From JAOUEA01 sp963797635 (GTDB taxonomy: Bacteria; Actinomycetota; UBA4738; HRBIN12), in the NCBI GenBank assembly GCA_963797635.1, contig CAWCPZ010000008.1, forward strand, positions 1-64,000: a stretch of 64,000 nt of DNA. The letters are read 5' to 3'. The notes beneath the pieces are model-generated. The model had not been told where the DNA came from, did no database searches, and was given only the letters and a program-made list of their open reading frames with translations. This document shows, in pieces, positions 51,802 through 63,190 of the stretch. The translations under genes and the position numbers were made by a program. How positions within the stretch are numbered: position 1 is the first letter of the stretch; each line of letters starts with the position of its first letter.

Positions 51802-52830
51802 ATGACCGAAAGCGACGCCAACTTCTGGCCGCACACGCTCCTGCGTCTGTCCGCGCGCGAGGCCTTGAGCGCCGACGATGCGGCCGAGGTGATGCGCCGG
51901 ATCATGGCGGGGGAAGCCTCGGCCGGCCAGATCGGCGGGTTCCTCATGGCGTTGCGGACCAAGGGCGAAACGGCCGACGAGGTCGAAGGTCTCGCCCGCA
52001 CGATGCTGTCGTTCGCGACACCGGTGGCGTCACCGACGCCGACGGTCGACGTCGTGGGCACCGGCGGCGACCGCAGCGGCACGTTCAACATCTCCACGGT
52101 GGCGGCGATCGTGACGGCGGCCGCCGGAGCGGTCGTCGCCAAGCACGGGAACCGCGCAGCCTCGAGCCACTGCGGATCGGCCGACGTGCTCGAGGCGCTC
52201 GGCGTGAAGATCGACCTCGACGCCTCCGGGGTGGAACGGTGCCTGGCCGATGCCGGCATCGCATTCCTGTTCGCGCCGATGTTCCATCCGTCCATGGCCC
52301 ACGCCGGGCCGGTGCGAGGCGAGCTCCGGGTCCCCACCGTGTTCAACTTCCTGGGCCCACTCACGAACCCGGCACGTCCGGCCGCCCAGGCGGTCGGTTG
52401 TTCGGATGCCCGCATGATGCCGTTGATGGCCGAGGTGCTGGCGAGGCGTGGCACCCGCGCGATGCTCTTCCGCGGCGATGACGGTCTCGACGAGCTCACC
52501 ACGACCGGCCCCTCCACCGTGTTGGACGTCGCCGACGGCACGGTGAGCGAGACACACCTCGACCCCACCGAACTCGGCCTCGGGCGGGCCAGCCTCGATC
52601 AGCTCCAGGGAGGCGATCCGGGTGCCTCGGCGGCCATCGTCCGCGAGATCCTGGCGGGGGGAACGGGCGCCAAACGCGACGTCGTCCTCCTCAACGCCGC
52701 CGCCGCCCTCACGGTCTCGGGCGTCGCGGCGACGATGCCCGCGGGCCTCGAACTGGCCGCTCGTGCGATCGATGAGGGGACCGCCGCGGCCACGCTCGAG
52801 CGTTGGGTCGCCGTGAGTCAGAACGGGTAG
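51802..52830 (+). CDS. trpD: Anthranilate phosphoribosyltransferase
   Basis: 342 residues. Glycine-rich PRPP site DVVGTGGDRSGTFNISTVAA; KHGNRAASSHCGSADVLEALG binds diphosphate and anthranilate; FLFAPMFHPSMAHAGPVRGEL and RTVFNFLGPLTNPA-type segment (VPTVFNFLGPLTNPARP) complete the family signature. Catalyses the second tryptophan step. Alone here, away from other trp genes. Confidence 0.95.
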   Translation: MTESDANFWPHTLLRLSAREALSADDAAEVMRRIMAGEASAGQIGGFLMALRTKGETADEVEGLARTMLSFATPVASPTPTVDVVGTGGDRSGTFNISTVAAIVTAAAGAVVAKHGNRAASSHCGSADVLEALGVKIDLDASGVERCLADAGIAFLFAPMFHPSMAHAGPVRGELRVPTVFNFLGPLTNPARPAAQAVGCSDARMMPLMAEVLARRGTRAMLFRGDDGLDELTTTGPSTVLDVADGTVSETHLDPTELGLGRASLDQLQGGDPGASAAIVREILAGGTGAKRDVVLLNAAAALTVSGVAATMPAGLELAARAIDEGTAAATLERWVAVSQNG

Positions 52831-52833
52831 CAT
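52828..52833 (+). promoter_or_regulatory. -10 box TAGCAT before dcd
   Basis: Its first three bases are the trpD stop codon; it ends 9 nt before ATG 52843. Confidence 0.45.
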
Positions 52834-52842
52834 CGGCGCGCC

Positions 52843-53400
52843 ATGATCCTGTCCGATCGGACCATCCGCGAAGCCATCGAGGCCGGCAGCATCGTGATCG
52901 ACCCCTTCGACGAGCAGTGCATCCAGCCCTCCTCGATCGACCTGCACGTCGACTCGCAGTTCCGGGTGTTCGCGAACTCGCGGTACGCCTACATCGACGT
53001 GAAGGACGAGATGCCCGACCTCACCGAGCTGGTCGAGGTCAAGCCGGACGAGGCGTTCATCCTGCACCCCGGTGAATTCGTGCTGGGTTCCACCCTGGAG
53101 CGCGTGGCGCTGCCCGACGACCTCGTCGCCCGGCTCGAGGGGAAGTCCTCGCTGGGCCGGCTCGGCCTGTTGATCCATTCCACCGCCGGATACGTCGACC
53201 CGGGCTGGGACGGCTACCTCACGTTGGAGCTCTCGAACGTCGCCAACCTGCCCATCACGCTGTACCCGGGCATGAAGATCGGGCAGATCAGCTTCTTCCA
53301 GCTGACGACGCCCGCCGAGACGCCGTACGGCTCGGCCGGCAACAAGTACCAGGGGCAGCGCGGCCCCACGGCGAGCCGGTTCTACCGAGACTTCCCGTAG
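52843..53400 (+). CDS. dcd: dCTP deaminase
   Basis: 185 residues. MILSDRTIREAIEAG start, IQPSSIDLHVDSQFRVF, EFVLGSTLERVALPDDLVARLEGKSSLGRLGL (catalytic Glu and phosphate-binding Ser/Arg), and HSTAGYVDPGWDGYLTLELSN. Actinobacterial homologues are the bifunctional dUMP-forming type; the A-to-V choice beside the active site cannot be settled by eye. Supplies dUMP for dTTP. Confidence 0.95.
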   Translation: MILSDRTIREAIEAGSIVIDPFDEQCIQPSSIDLHVDSQFRVFANSRYAYIDVKDEMPDLTELVEVKPDEAFILHPGEFVLGSTLERVALPDDLVARLEGKSSLGRLGLLIHSTAGYVDPGWDGYLTLELSNVANLPITLYPGMKIGQISFFQLTTPAETPYGSAGNKYQGQRGPTASRFYRDFP

Positions 53401-53416
53401 GGACCGTTCGGTTCGG

Positions 53417-54088
53417 CTACTCGCCGATCACCAGCGCGCCCGGCGTCGGGCCGACACCCATCTGCACGGCCATCATCGCGGCCTGGGTGCGGTTCGTGAC
53501 GCCCAGCTTGCGGAAGATCGCGGCCAGGTGGGCCTTGACGGTCTTCTCGCTCAGGAACAGCGACTGCGCGATCTCGCGGTTGGACTTGCCCTCGGCCAGC
53601 AACGCCAGGATGTCGTTCTCCCGCTGGGTCAGGCTGTACTCGTTCCGCCGTCCGTTCTCGCCATTGCCGGACTGCTGGTCCTCGAACAGGTTCTGGATCA
53701 CGCGAGGGCTCAGGACGTTGCCGCTGCCCGACATCGCGACGTTGATCGCCTGGGAGAGGTCCTCGGGCGTGGCGTCCTTCAACAGGTAGCCCGCGGCGCC
53801 GTCGGAGAGCGCGCGCTTCACGTACGGCGCGTTCTCGTAGGTCGAGAGCATGATGACGGGGACATCGGCCCATTCGGCCTTGATGGCGCGGAGCAGTTCG
53901 AGCCCGTCCAGGTCCGGCATGCGGACGTCGACGAGTGCGAGGTCGATCTTCTTGCCCGCCCGGAACACCTCGAGCGCCGCGGCCGAACCCTCGGCCTCGA
54001 GCACCTCCGCATCAGGGAAGCCTTCCTTCACCACGTAATGCATGCCACGGCGCACGAGCGCGTGGTCGTCCACGACCAAGATCCTCAT
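53417..54088 (-). CDS. NarL/LuxR family response regulator
   Basis: 223 residues from ATG 54088 with AAGGAGAGG 5 nt before. Receiver: VVDDHALVRRGM, phospho-Asp in LALVDVRMPDLDG, MLSTYENAPYVKRAL and YLLKDATPEDL. HTH: LTQRENDILALLAEGKSNREIAQSLFLSEKTVKAHLAAIFRKLGV. Overlaps its kinase gene by 4 nt. Confidence 0.92.
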   Translation of the reverse strand: MRILVVDDHALVRRGMHYVVKEGFPDAEVLEAEGSAAALEVFRAGKKIDLALVDVRMPDLDGLELLRAIKAEWADVPVIMLSTYENAPYVKRALSDGAAGYLLKDATPEDLSQAINVAMSGSGNVLSPRVIQNLFEDQQSGNGENGRRNEYSLTQRENDILALLAEGKSNREIAQSLFLSEKTVKAHLAAIFRKLGVTNRTQAAMMAVQMGVGPTPGALVIGE

Positions 54089-54774
54089 CGTTCCTCTCCT
54101 TGCACTCCGACGGGGAGCACGGCGATGACACACACGCCGCGTCCGGGGGTGGACTCGATCTCGATCGAGCCGCCGATCTGGGCTGCTCGGGCCTGCATCA
54201 GTCGCAGGCCGAAATGCGGGTCGTCGTCCGTGATCGCGGCGATGCCGTGACCCCGGTCTTCGACCTCGACCCGAAGCTCCCCCGCGCCCGCTCGCAACCG
54301 GATGGATACATCCTTCGATCCGGAATGCTTCGCGGCGTTCGTGAGGGCCTCCGCGACGATGTGCTGTGCGGTGTCGAGCACCGCGGTGGGCACGTCGTCG
54401 ATGTCGCCCTCGATGGCGACCCGTGCCGGGAGCCGCCAGCGTTCGACGAGCTCGGCGACGAACGCGGCGAAGGGTTGTTCCCGACGCGCACGCCCCTCGT
54501 GGAGCTCGAAGAGCACCTCGCGGATCTCGGTGAGGTCGTGGCGGATCGCGTCTTCGACCTCACGCAACTCGGCGATCGCGCCGGCGGGGTCGGTCTCGAT
54601 CCGGTGCCGGAGGGTCTGGATCTCCAGCACGGCACAGGTGACCGATTGGGTGAGGCCGTCGTGCACCCGCATGGCCCAGCGGGTCCGTTCTTCGAGCATC
54701 AGCGATTCCACGGTGGTGGCAACGCTGTGACGCACCGGTTGCGGCGCGTGCGGCTGTTCGCTGGGCAGGCTCAC
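54085..54774 (-). CDS. Soluble histidine kinase, NarL type
   Basis: 229 residues if GTG 54774 is the start; the frame is open further upstream, but that part would run across the dnaK promoter. No membrane segment. H box MRVHDGLTQSVTCAVLEIQTLRHR (HisKA_3), then the ATPase: IVAEALTNAAKHSGSKDVSI, VEVEDRGHGIAAITDDDPHFGLRLMQARA and STPGRGVCVIAVLP. No sensor domain, so it may take its signal from a protein partner. Divergent from dnaK. Confidence 0.85.
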   Translation of the reverse strand: MSLPSEQPHAPQPVRHSVATTVESLMLEERTRWAMRVHDGLTQSVTCAVLEIQTLRHRIETDPAGAIAELREVEDAIRHDLTEIREVLFELHEGRARREQPFAAFVAELVERWRLPARVAIEGDIDDVPTAVLDTAQHIVAEALTNAAKHSGSKDVSIRLRAGAGELRVEVEDRGHGIAAITDDDPHFGLRLMQARAAQIGGSIEIESTPGRGVCVIAVLPVGVQGEER

Positions 54775-55088
54775 GTGGGGCTCGTCCCTTCGGTCGGGGC
54801 CGTTGGTTCTAGTTCCTATTCGGTCGAAACCTGCGCTCGCTTGAACCGGACGGGGAAACGGATGCCATCCAGCCGACGGAGCCGACGGGACGAAGGACGC
54901 ATCGGGACGAGGGCGATCGGCGTACAGACACGGCTGGCACGATTGCGCTGCAACGCCTTCAGGCGCAGCGACGTGATGACACATAACAAAGTTGTCAATG
55001 GAATACTCAAGTCTTAGCCTGGGTTGAACCGTTCGTAGCGCGGGAGCGACATCCGGCTCCCCACGACCCGATGAAGGAGCAGCCTCCG
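54775..55088. other. 314-nt divergent region before dnaK
   Basis: Contains the dnaK promoter and HspR half-site in its right third and the dnaK leader with AAGGAG at 55074-55079. The left two thirds show no open gene with support; upstream in-frame codons of the kinase extend into it. Confidence 0.5.
54992..55020 (+). promoter_or_regulatory. dnaK promoter with HspR half-site
   Basis: -35 TTGTCA (54992-54997), 17-bp spacer, -10 TAGCCT (55015-55020). ACTCAAG at 55005-55011 is one arm of the HAIR operator (CTTGAGT-N7-ACTCAAG) within the spacer; the other arm (GTTGTCA, 54991-54997) is degenerate and overlaps the -35. HspR, encoded at the operon's end, is the expected repressor. Confidence 0.6.
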
Positions 55089-56951
55089 ATGGCACGAGCA
55101 GTAGGGATCGACCTCGGCACCACGAACTCGGTGGTCGCCGTCCTGGAAGCCGGCGAACCCGTCGTGGTGCCCAACGCCGAGGGCAGCCGCACCACGCCGT
55201 CGGTCGTCGGGTTCTCGAAGAACAACGAGATCCTGGTGGGCGAGGTCGCGAAGCGTCAGGCCATCACCAACCCGGATCGCACGATCCGATCGGTCAAGCG
55301 CCACATGGGCGAGAAGGACTGGTCGGTCGATGTCGACGGCAAGGCATGGACCGCGCAGGAAGTGAGCGCGCAGATCCTGCTCAAGCTCAAGCGCGACGCC
55401 GAGGCCTACCTGGGTGATTCCGTGAACCAGGCCGTCGTCACCGTGCCGGCCTACTTCGACGACGCGCAGCGCCAGGCCACCAAGGAGGCCGGGCAGATCG
55501 CCGGTCTCGAGGTCCTGCGCATCATCAACGAGCCCACCGCGGCCGCCTTGGCCTACGGGCTCGACAAGCAGGACACCGAGCAGACGGTGCTGGTCTTCGA
55601 CCTGGGCGGTGGCACGTTCGACGTCTCGCTGATGGAGATCGGCGACGGCGTGTTCGAGGTCAAGGCCACCCACGGCGACACCCATCTGGGTGGGGACGAC
55701 TGGGACCAGCGGATCATCGATTTCCTGGTCAAGGAGTTCAAGAACGCGCACGGGGTCGACCTCGGTGCCGACCGCATGGCGCTGCAGCGACTGAAGGAAG
55801 CCGCCGAGAAGGCGAAGATCGAGCTCAGCCAGGTGACCGAGACGACGATCAACCTGCCGTTCATCACGGCGACCGCCGATGGTCCGCTCCACATGGAGCA
55901 GAAGCTCACGCGGGCAGAGTTCGAGCGCATGACCGAGGACCTCGTCCAGCGGACCAAGGTGCCCTTCGAGCAGGCGATCAAGGACTGGGGCAAGCCCTCC
56001 TCCGACATCGACCACGTGATCATGGTCGGCGGTTCGACGCGCATGCCGATGATCCAGGAACTGGTCAAGGGGCTCACGGGCGGCAAGGAGCCGCACAAGG
56101 GCGTGAACCCCGACGAGGTCGTGGCGATCGGCGCCGCCGTGCAAGCCGGCGTGCTGAAGGGCGACGTGAAGGACATCCTGCTCCTCGACGTGACCCCGCT
56201 GTCGCTGGGCGTCGAGACCAAGGGCGGCATCTTCACGAAGCTGATCGAACGCAACACCACGATCCCCACCCGCAAGTCCGAGATCTTCACCACGGCCGAC
56301 GACAACCAGACCACCGTGGAGATCAACGTCCTGCAGGGCGAGGCCGAGACCGTGATGTCGCCCGGTGTGAAGCCGCTGGGCCAGTTCCACCTGATGGGCA
56401 TCCCGCCGGCACCGCGCGGCATGCCGCAGATCGAGGTGGCCTTCGACATCGACGCCAACGGCATCGTGAACGTCAGCGCCAAGGACCTTGCCACCGGCAA
56501 GGAGCAGGCCATGACGATCACGGGCGGCACCGCGTTGTCCAAGGACGAGGTCGACCGGATGATGGCCGACGCCGAGAAGTTCGCGGCCGAGGACCACGCT
56601 CGTCGCGAGGCCGCGGAGGCGCGCAACCAGGCGGACCAGCTCCACTACCAGGTGGCGAAGTTCGTCGAGGAGAACGCCGAGAAGATCCCCGAGGCCGAGC
56701 GGACCGAGCTGACCACGAAGAACGACGAGCTCAAGAAGGTGCTGGACGACGAGGCCGCCGAGGCCCCGGCCCTCACGGCCGCCAGCGACGCCGTCATGGA
56801 GATCTACCAGCGCGTGGGCCAGGCCATGGTGCAGAACCAGCAGGCCCAAGCCCCGGAGGGCGAGGCCGGTTCGGCCGCCGGTGAGCCGGAGGCCGACACC
56901 GAGGACGACGTCGTCGAAGGCGAGATCGTCGATGAAGGGGAGGCGTCGTAG
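55089..56951 (+). CDS. dnaK: Chaperone DnaK
   Basis: 620 residues from ATG 55089 (AAGGAG 9 nt before). Phosphate 1 VGIDLGTTNSVVAVLE, VVTVPAYFDDAQRQATKEAG, phosphate 2 LVFDLGGGTFDVSLM, adenosine IDHVIMVGGSTRMPMIQEL; peptide-binding domain from about 380 (DVTPLSLGVETKGGIFTKLIERN). The acidic tail DVVEGEIVDEGEAS keeps the EVVDxE-like end of the family. Refolds proteins with DnaJ and GrpE. Confidence 0.98.
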   Translation: MARAVGIDLGTTNSVVAVLEAGEPVVVPNAEGSRTTPSVVGFSKNNEILVGEVAKRQAITNPDRTIRSVKRHMGEKDWSVDVDGKAWTAQEVSAQILLKLKRDAEAYLGDSVNQAVVTVPAYFDDAQRQATKEAGQIAGLEVLRIINEPTAAALAYGLDKQDTEQTVLVFDLGGGTFDVSLMEIGDGVFEVKATHGDTHLGGDDWDQRIIDFLVKEFKNAHGVDLGADRMALQRLKEAAEKAKIELSQVTETTINLPFITATADGPLHMEQKLTRAEFERMTEDLVQRTKVPFEQAIKDWGKPSSDIDHVIMVGGSTRMPMIQELVKGLTGGKEPHKGVNPDEVVAIGAAVQAGVLKGDVKDILLLDVTPLSLGVETKGGIFTKLIERNTTIPTRKSEIFTTADDNQTTVEINVLQGEAETVMSPGVKPLGQFHLMGIPPAPRGMPQIEVAFDIDANGIVNVSAKDLATGKEQAMTITGGTALSKDEVDRMMADAEKFAAEDHARREAAEARNQADQLHYQVAKFVEENAEKIPEAERTELTTKNDELKKVLDDEAAEAPALTAASDAVMEIYQRVGQAMVQNQQAQAPEGEAGSAAGEPEADTEDDVVEGEIVDEGEAS

Positions 56952-57551
56952 GTGGCGCCGAACCATGAGGACGAGCCGCAGATCCGCATCACGGATCGGC
57001 GACGGTTCGCCAACCTGCAGGACGAGGGCGTCCCGGCCGCCGAGGCCGGGGACGCCCCCATCCTCGGGGACGAGACCGTCGCCGACGATGCCGCGGGCGT
57101 GGCCGACGACCTGGCTTCGGCCCAGGCTGAGGCCGGTCAGTACCTCGACCACCTCCGTCGCCTGCAGGCCGAGTTCGACAACTACCGCAAGCGCGTGGTG
57201 AAGGAGCAGACCGAGCTGTCCGAGCTGGGGGCGATGCCCGTGGCCAGACGGCTGCTCGAGGTGCTCGACGACTTCGAGCTCGCGCTGATGTCCGCCGACG
57301 ACAAGCCGGACTTCGAACGCTTCCTCAAGGGCGTGGAGTTGGTCTACGCCAAGCTGCTCGATGCGTTGAAGGCCGAGGGGCTGGAGCGGATCCACGCCGA
57401 GGGATCGCCGTTCGACCCCGAGTTGCACGAAGCCCTGATGCAGACGGGCGACGGCGACGGCGAACCGGTCGTGGCCGATGTGCTGCGGCCGGGGTACACG
57501 CTGAAGGGACGCGTCCTGCGTCCCGCGGGCGTCCGGGTCGAGCGACCCTGA
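56952..57551 (+). CDS. grpE: Nucleotide exchange factor GrpE
   Basis: 199 residues; GTG 56952 directly follows the dnaK stop. Disordered acidic N-terminus, coiled coil YLDHLRRLQAEFDNYRKRVVKEQ, and the beta domain GSPFDPELHEALMQTGDGDGEPVVADVLRPGYTLKGRVLRPAGVRV. Releases ADP from DnaK. Confidence 0.96.
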   Translation: MAPNHEDEPQIRITDRRRFANLQDEGVPAAEAGDAPILGDETVADDAAGVADDLASAQAEAGQYLDHLRRLQAEFDNYRKRVVKEQTELSELGAMPVARRLLEVLDDFELALMSADDKPDFERFLKGVELVYAKLLDALKAEGLERIHAEGSPFDPELHEALMQTGDGDGEPVVADVLRPGYTLKGRVLRPAGVRVERP

Positions 57552-57592
57552 CGACGCCGGCACGGAGCCAACGAGGGACGGTGGAACGGTAG

Positions 57593-58753
57593 ATGGCGGA
57601 CGAGGTCAGACGAGAGTGGTTCGAGAAGGACTACTACGGCGTCCTCGGCGTGGCCAAGAACGCCTCCGCCGCCGAGATCAAGAAGGCCTACCGCAAGCTC
57701 GCACAGCAGTTCCATCCCGACGCCAATCCCGGCAACGCCGACGCGGAGACCCGCTTCAAGGAGATCTCCGCGGCCTACGACGTGCTGGGTGACGAGGACA
57801 AGCGCAAGCGATACGACGAGGTGCGCGACATGGGCGCCTCCGGGTTCGGCGGCTTCGGCCCCGGCGGTGCCGGCGCGGCAGGATGGCCGGGCGGGGCCGG
57901 GGGCCCCGGCGGCACGCGGTACGTGAACGTCGAGGACCTGGGCGATGTCGGCGACCTGTTCGGGGGGTTGTTCGGTGGTGGGGGCCGCTCGCGAGGTCGC
58001 GCCACGCGGCCCCAGCGTGGGACCGACCTCGAGACCGAGGTGAAGGTCTCGTTCGAGGACGCGATGGCGGGCACCACCGTGCCGGTGAAGATCACCGGAC
58101 CGTCGGTCTGCCGGACGTGTCACGGATCCGGCGCCGCACCCGGCACCAGCCCGAGCGTGTGTCCGGTCTGCGGTGGAGCCGGCGAGGTGGCGGTGAACCA
58201 GGGCTTCTTCTCGATGTCGCAGCCGTGCCGGAACTGCAACGCGACCGGGCGCATCGTCGAGACGCCGTGTCCCACGTGCAAGGGATCGGGGTCGGAGCGC
58301 CGCAGCCGAACCTTCAAGGTGAAGATCCCGGCCGGCGTCAAGGACGGCGCACGGATCAAGCTGGCCGGGCGAGGGGAGCCGGGACCGGCCGGCGGCCAGC
58401 CCGGCGATCTGTACGTGCGGGTGAAGGTGGCGCGGGACGACGTGTTCGGCCGCAAGGGCGACAACCTCACCCTGACCCTGCCGGTCTCCTACCCGGAGGC
58501 CGCGCTGGGGGCGAACGTCCAGGTGCCCACCCTGAACGGTCCGGTCACGCTGAAGGTTCCGGCGGGGACGCCGAGCGGCAAGACCTTCCGCATCAAGGGC
58601 AAGGGGGCGCCGCGCAAGAGCGGGGCCGGCGACCTGATGGTGACGGTGGAGGTCGACGTGCCGCGCAAGCTCAGCAAGGAAGAGAAGCAGCTGCTGCAGG
58701 ACCTCCAGGATGTCCAGAAGGCGTCGCCGCGTTCGGGGACGGGCGTGGCGTGA
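57593..58753 (+). CDS. dnaJ: Chaperone DnaJ
   Basis: 386 residues. J domain DYYGVLGVAKNASAAEIKKAYRKLAQQFHPDANPG with HPD; Gly-rich region; four zinc motifs CRTCHGSG, CPVCGGAG, CRNCNATG and CPTCKGSG; C-terminal substrate domains (VSYPEAALGANVQVPTLNG). Full-length type I DnaJ, matching the HspR-linked copy (DnaJ1) of actinobacteria. Confidence 0.97.
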   Translation: MADEVRREWFEKDYYGVLGVAKNASAAEIKKAYRKLAQQFHPDANPGNADAETRFKEISAAYDVLGDEDKRKRYDEVRDMGASGFGGFGPGGAGAAGWPGGAGGPGGTRYVNVEDLGDVGDLFGGLFGGGGRSRGRATRPQRGTDLETEVKVSFEDAMAGTTVPVKITGPSVCRTCHGSGAAPGTSPSVCPVCGGAGEVAVNQGFFSMSQPCRNCNATGRIVETPCPTCKGSGSERRSRTFKVKIPAGVKDGARIKLAGRGEPGPAGGQPGDLYVRVKVARDDVFGRKGDNLTLTLPVSYPEAALGANVQVPTLNGPVTLKVPAGTPSGKTFRIKGKGAPRKSGAGDLMVTVEVDVPRKLSKEEKQLLQDLQDVQKASPRSGTGVA

Positions 58754-58763
58754 GGAGCGAACG

Positions 58764-59162
58764 ATGAGTCAGCCTGATCAGCGGTCCCAGGACGATGAGC
58801 GCGCGGTCTACATCATCAGCGTGGCGGCCGAGCTGGCCGGGGTGCACCCGCAGACGCTCCGCATCTACGAGCGCAAGGGACTGGTACGTCCGCAGCGAAC
58901 GTCGGGCAACACCCGGCGGTACTCCGAGGCCGACATCGAGCGACTGCGGGCCATCCAGTTCCTCACCGAGCAGGGAGTGAACCTGGCGGGCGTGAAGCGG
59001 ATCATGGAGATGCGCGTGGAGATGGACGAGCTCCGCGGCGAGGTGGAGCGGCTCAGCCGGCAGCTCGACCACCGACGCGCGATCGCGATGCCGGGCAGAC
59101 GGGGCGACGAGATCCTGCCGCTGCGCAGCGTGGTTCGGTTCCCGTGGGACCTGACCTCATGA
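58764..59162 (+). CDS. hspR: Heat-shock repressor HspR (MerR family)
   Basis: 132 residues from ATG 58764. MerR domain YIISVAAELAGVHPQTLRIYERKGLVRPQRTSGNTRRYSEADIERL, then RAIQFLTEQGVNLAGVKRIMEM. C-terminal coiled coil is short. HspR represses the dnaK operon and clpB with DnaK as co-repressor in Streptomyces and Mycobacterium; gene order here is the same. Confidence 0.95.
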   Translation: MSQPDQRSQDDERAVYIISVAAELAGVHPQTLRIYERKGLVRPQRTSGNTRRYSEADIERLRAIQFLTEQGVNLAGVKRIMEMRVEMDELRGEVERLSRQLDHRRAIAMPGRRGDEILPLRSVVRFPWDLTS

Positions 59163-59704
59163 CGCGGGTGGTGGGGGAGCGGGTGACGCTTCGGGCGTTC
59201 CGCGAGGATGAGTTCGAGCGGGTGCTGCAGGCGGCGCAGGCGGCGCCGGTCGGTGACGGGATCCACTGGGGGCCCCGCGATCCCGAGCCGATCCGCCAGA
59301 AGATCGAGGCCTCCGGCACGTGGCACGAAGGATGGATCGAATTCGCGATCGAGGCCGATGGGCGGGTCGTGGGCGAGATCCAGGCGCGATCCATCCGGCG
59401 GGCGATGCCGCAGGGGGTGTTCGAGCTGGGGGTCGAGATCTACGACCAGGCCGACCGCCGCCGGGGCCTGGGAGCCGAAGCGGTGAAGGAGATCACGGCC
59501 TACCTGTTCCGGGACGAGGCCGCCACCCGGGTGCAGGTCTCGACCGACGTCGAGAACGCCGGGATGCGGGCGGTCGCCGAGCGGCTCGGCTTCACCTTCG
59601 AAGGGGTACAGCGCGGGTTCATGCCGTCCTCGGCCGGACCGCGCGACTACGCGATGTACGGCGTGACGCGCGCCGACCACGAGCAGCGAGCGACGAGGAC
59701 GTGA
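59159..59704 (+). CDS. GNAT family N-acetyltransferase
   Basis: 181 residues; ATG 59159 overlaps the hspR stop (ATGA). RimJ/RimL-like fold: VTLRAFREDEFERVLQAAQ, acetyl-CoA loop YDQADRRRGLGAEAVKEITAYLF, then VQVSTDVENAGMRAVAERLGFTFEGVQRG. Its place between hspR and clpB is unusual; it may acetylate a small molecule or a protein N-terminus under heat-shock control. Target unknown. Confidence 0.88.
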   Translation: MTRVVGERVTLRAFREDEFERVLQAAQAAPVGDGIHWGPRDPEPIRQKIEASGTWHEGWIEFAIEADGRVVGEIQARSIRRAMPQGVFELGVEIYDQADRRRGLGAEAVKEITAYLFRDEAATRVQVSTDVENAGMRAVAERLGFTFEGVQRGFMPSSAGPRDYAMYGVTRADHEQRATRT

Positions 59705-59711
59705 TGACGAC

Positions 59712-62309
<2,598 letters not shown>

Positions 62310-62321
62310 TCGGATCTGCCG

Positions 62322-63080
62322 TCAGAAGCTGGATCGGCCCGCCATGCGGTGGCCGATCGCCAGGGCGGCTTCCATCACGGTGCGGGCCAGGCGAGGGATG
62401 TCCCGGGCGGGGAACCGGTAGGACGGGCCCGCCACGCTGACCGCCGCGATCGCGCGCCCGTCGGCCATGACCGGTGCCGCCACCGTGACCAGCCCCACTT
62501 CGAGTTCGCCGCTGCTCGAGGCGTATCCGCGGCGGGCGACCTCGTGCAGGAGGCGTCCGAGCGCATCGGGATCGACGACCGTGCGCTCGGTGAGCGGTTC
62601 GAGCCGCCGGCGAAGGACCGCCTCGCGCAGCTTCGGGTCACCGAAGGCCACGAGGACCTTGCCGCTCGAACTCGCGTGCACCGGGCTGCGCCGTCCAACC
62701 CAGCTCGCCATCACCACGGTCTGCGCGGGCGTGACCTGATCGACGTACACCACGTGGAACCGGTCGAGGATCGCGAGGTTCGCGGTCTCGGAGGTGGCAG
62801 CCGACAGCTGTTCCAGCTCCGGCCGGGCCTGGCTCACGACCGGCAGGCGCGCCACCGCGGTGGCGGCCAGGCCCACGATCCGAGGTCCCAGCCGGTAGCG
62901 GCGGGTCGCCGGGTCTCGCTCGACGATGCCGCTGGCGGCCAGGGTCCCCATGAGGCGCGACGTGGTCGAGCGGTGCACGCCGAGTTCCTCCGCGATCGCC
63001 GAGACCCCCAACCCGTCCGGCGTCGAGCCGAGCAGATCGAGGACCGCGACGACCCGTTCGGCCCCGTCCGTCGTGCGCAC
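62322..63080 (-). CDS. IclR family transcriptional regulator
   Basis: 252 residues from GTG 63080. HTH: VLDLLGSTPDGLGVSAIAEELGVHRSTTSRLMGTLAASGIVERDP. Effector domain from about 80: LATSETANLAILDR-type, VVYVDQVTPAQTVVMASWVGRRSPVHASSSGKVLVAF and AVSVAGPSYRFPARDIPRLARTV. TAGGCT lies 6 nt before the start. Likely regulates the divergent PHP-domain gene or a catabolic operon beyond the window. Confidence 0.93.
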   Translation of the reverse strand: MRTTDGAERVVAVLDLLGSTPDGLGVSAIAEELGVHRSTTSRLMGTLAASGIVERDPATRRYRLGPRIVGLAATAVARLPVVSQARPELEQLSAATSETANLAILDRFHVVYVDQVTPAQTVVMASWVGRRSPVHASSSGKVLVAFGDPKLREAVLRRRLEPLTERTVVDPDALGRLLHEVARRGYASSSGELEVGLVTVAAPVMADGRAIAAVSVAGPSYRFPARDIPRLARTVMEAALAIGHRMAGRSSF

Positions 63081-63086
63081 GCCGGG

Positions 63087-63092
63087 AGCCTA
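63087..63092 (-). promoter_or_regulatory. -10 box TAGGCT of the IclR gene
   Basis: Ends 6 nt before GTG 63080; leaderless. Confidence 0.45.
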
Positions 63093-63190
63093 CGCCGTTG
63101 TTGCCGTCACGGCACGTGCCATCTTGTGCCGTGGCCGCCACGGCTCTAGCGTCCGCGCGGACGACCCACCGACGAGGAGACGCGATCGCG

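Noticed and set aside
55014..57563. 849-codon minus-strand frame opposite dnaK and grpE
   Set aside because: Codon-bias shadow; low-complexity His/Leu/Asp-rich product.
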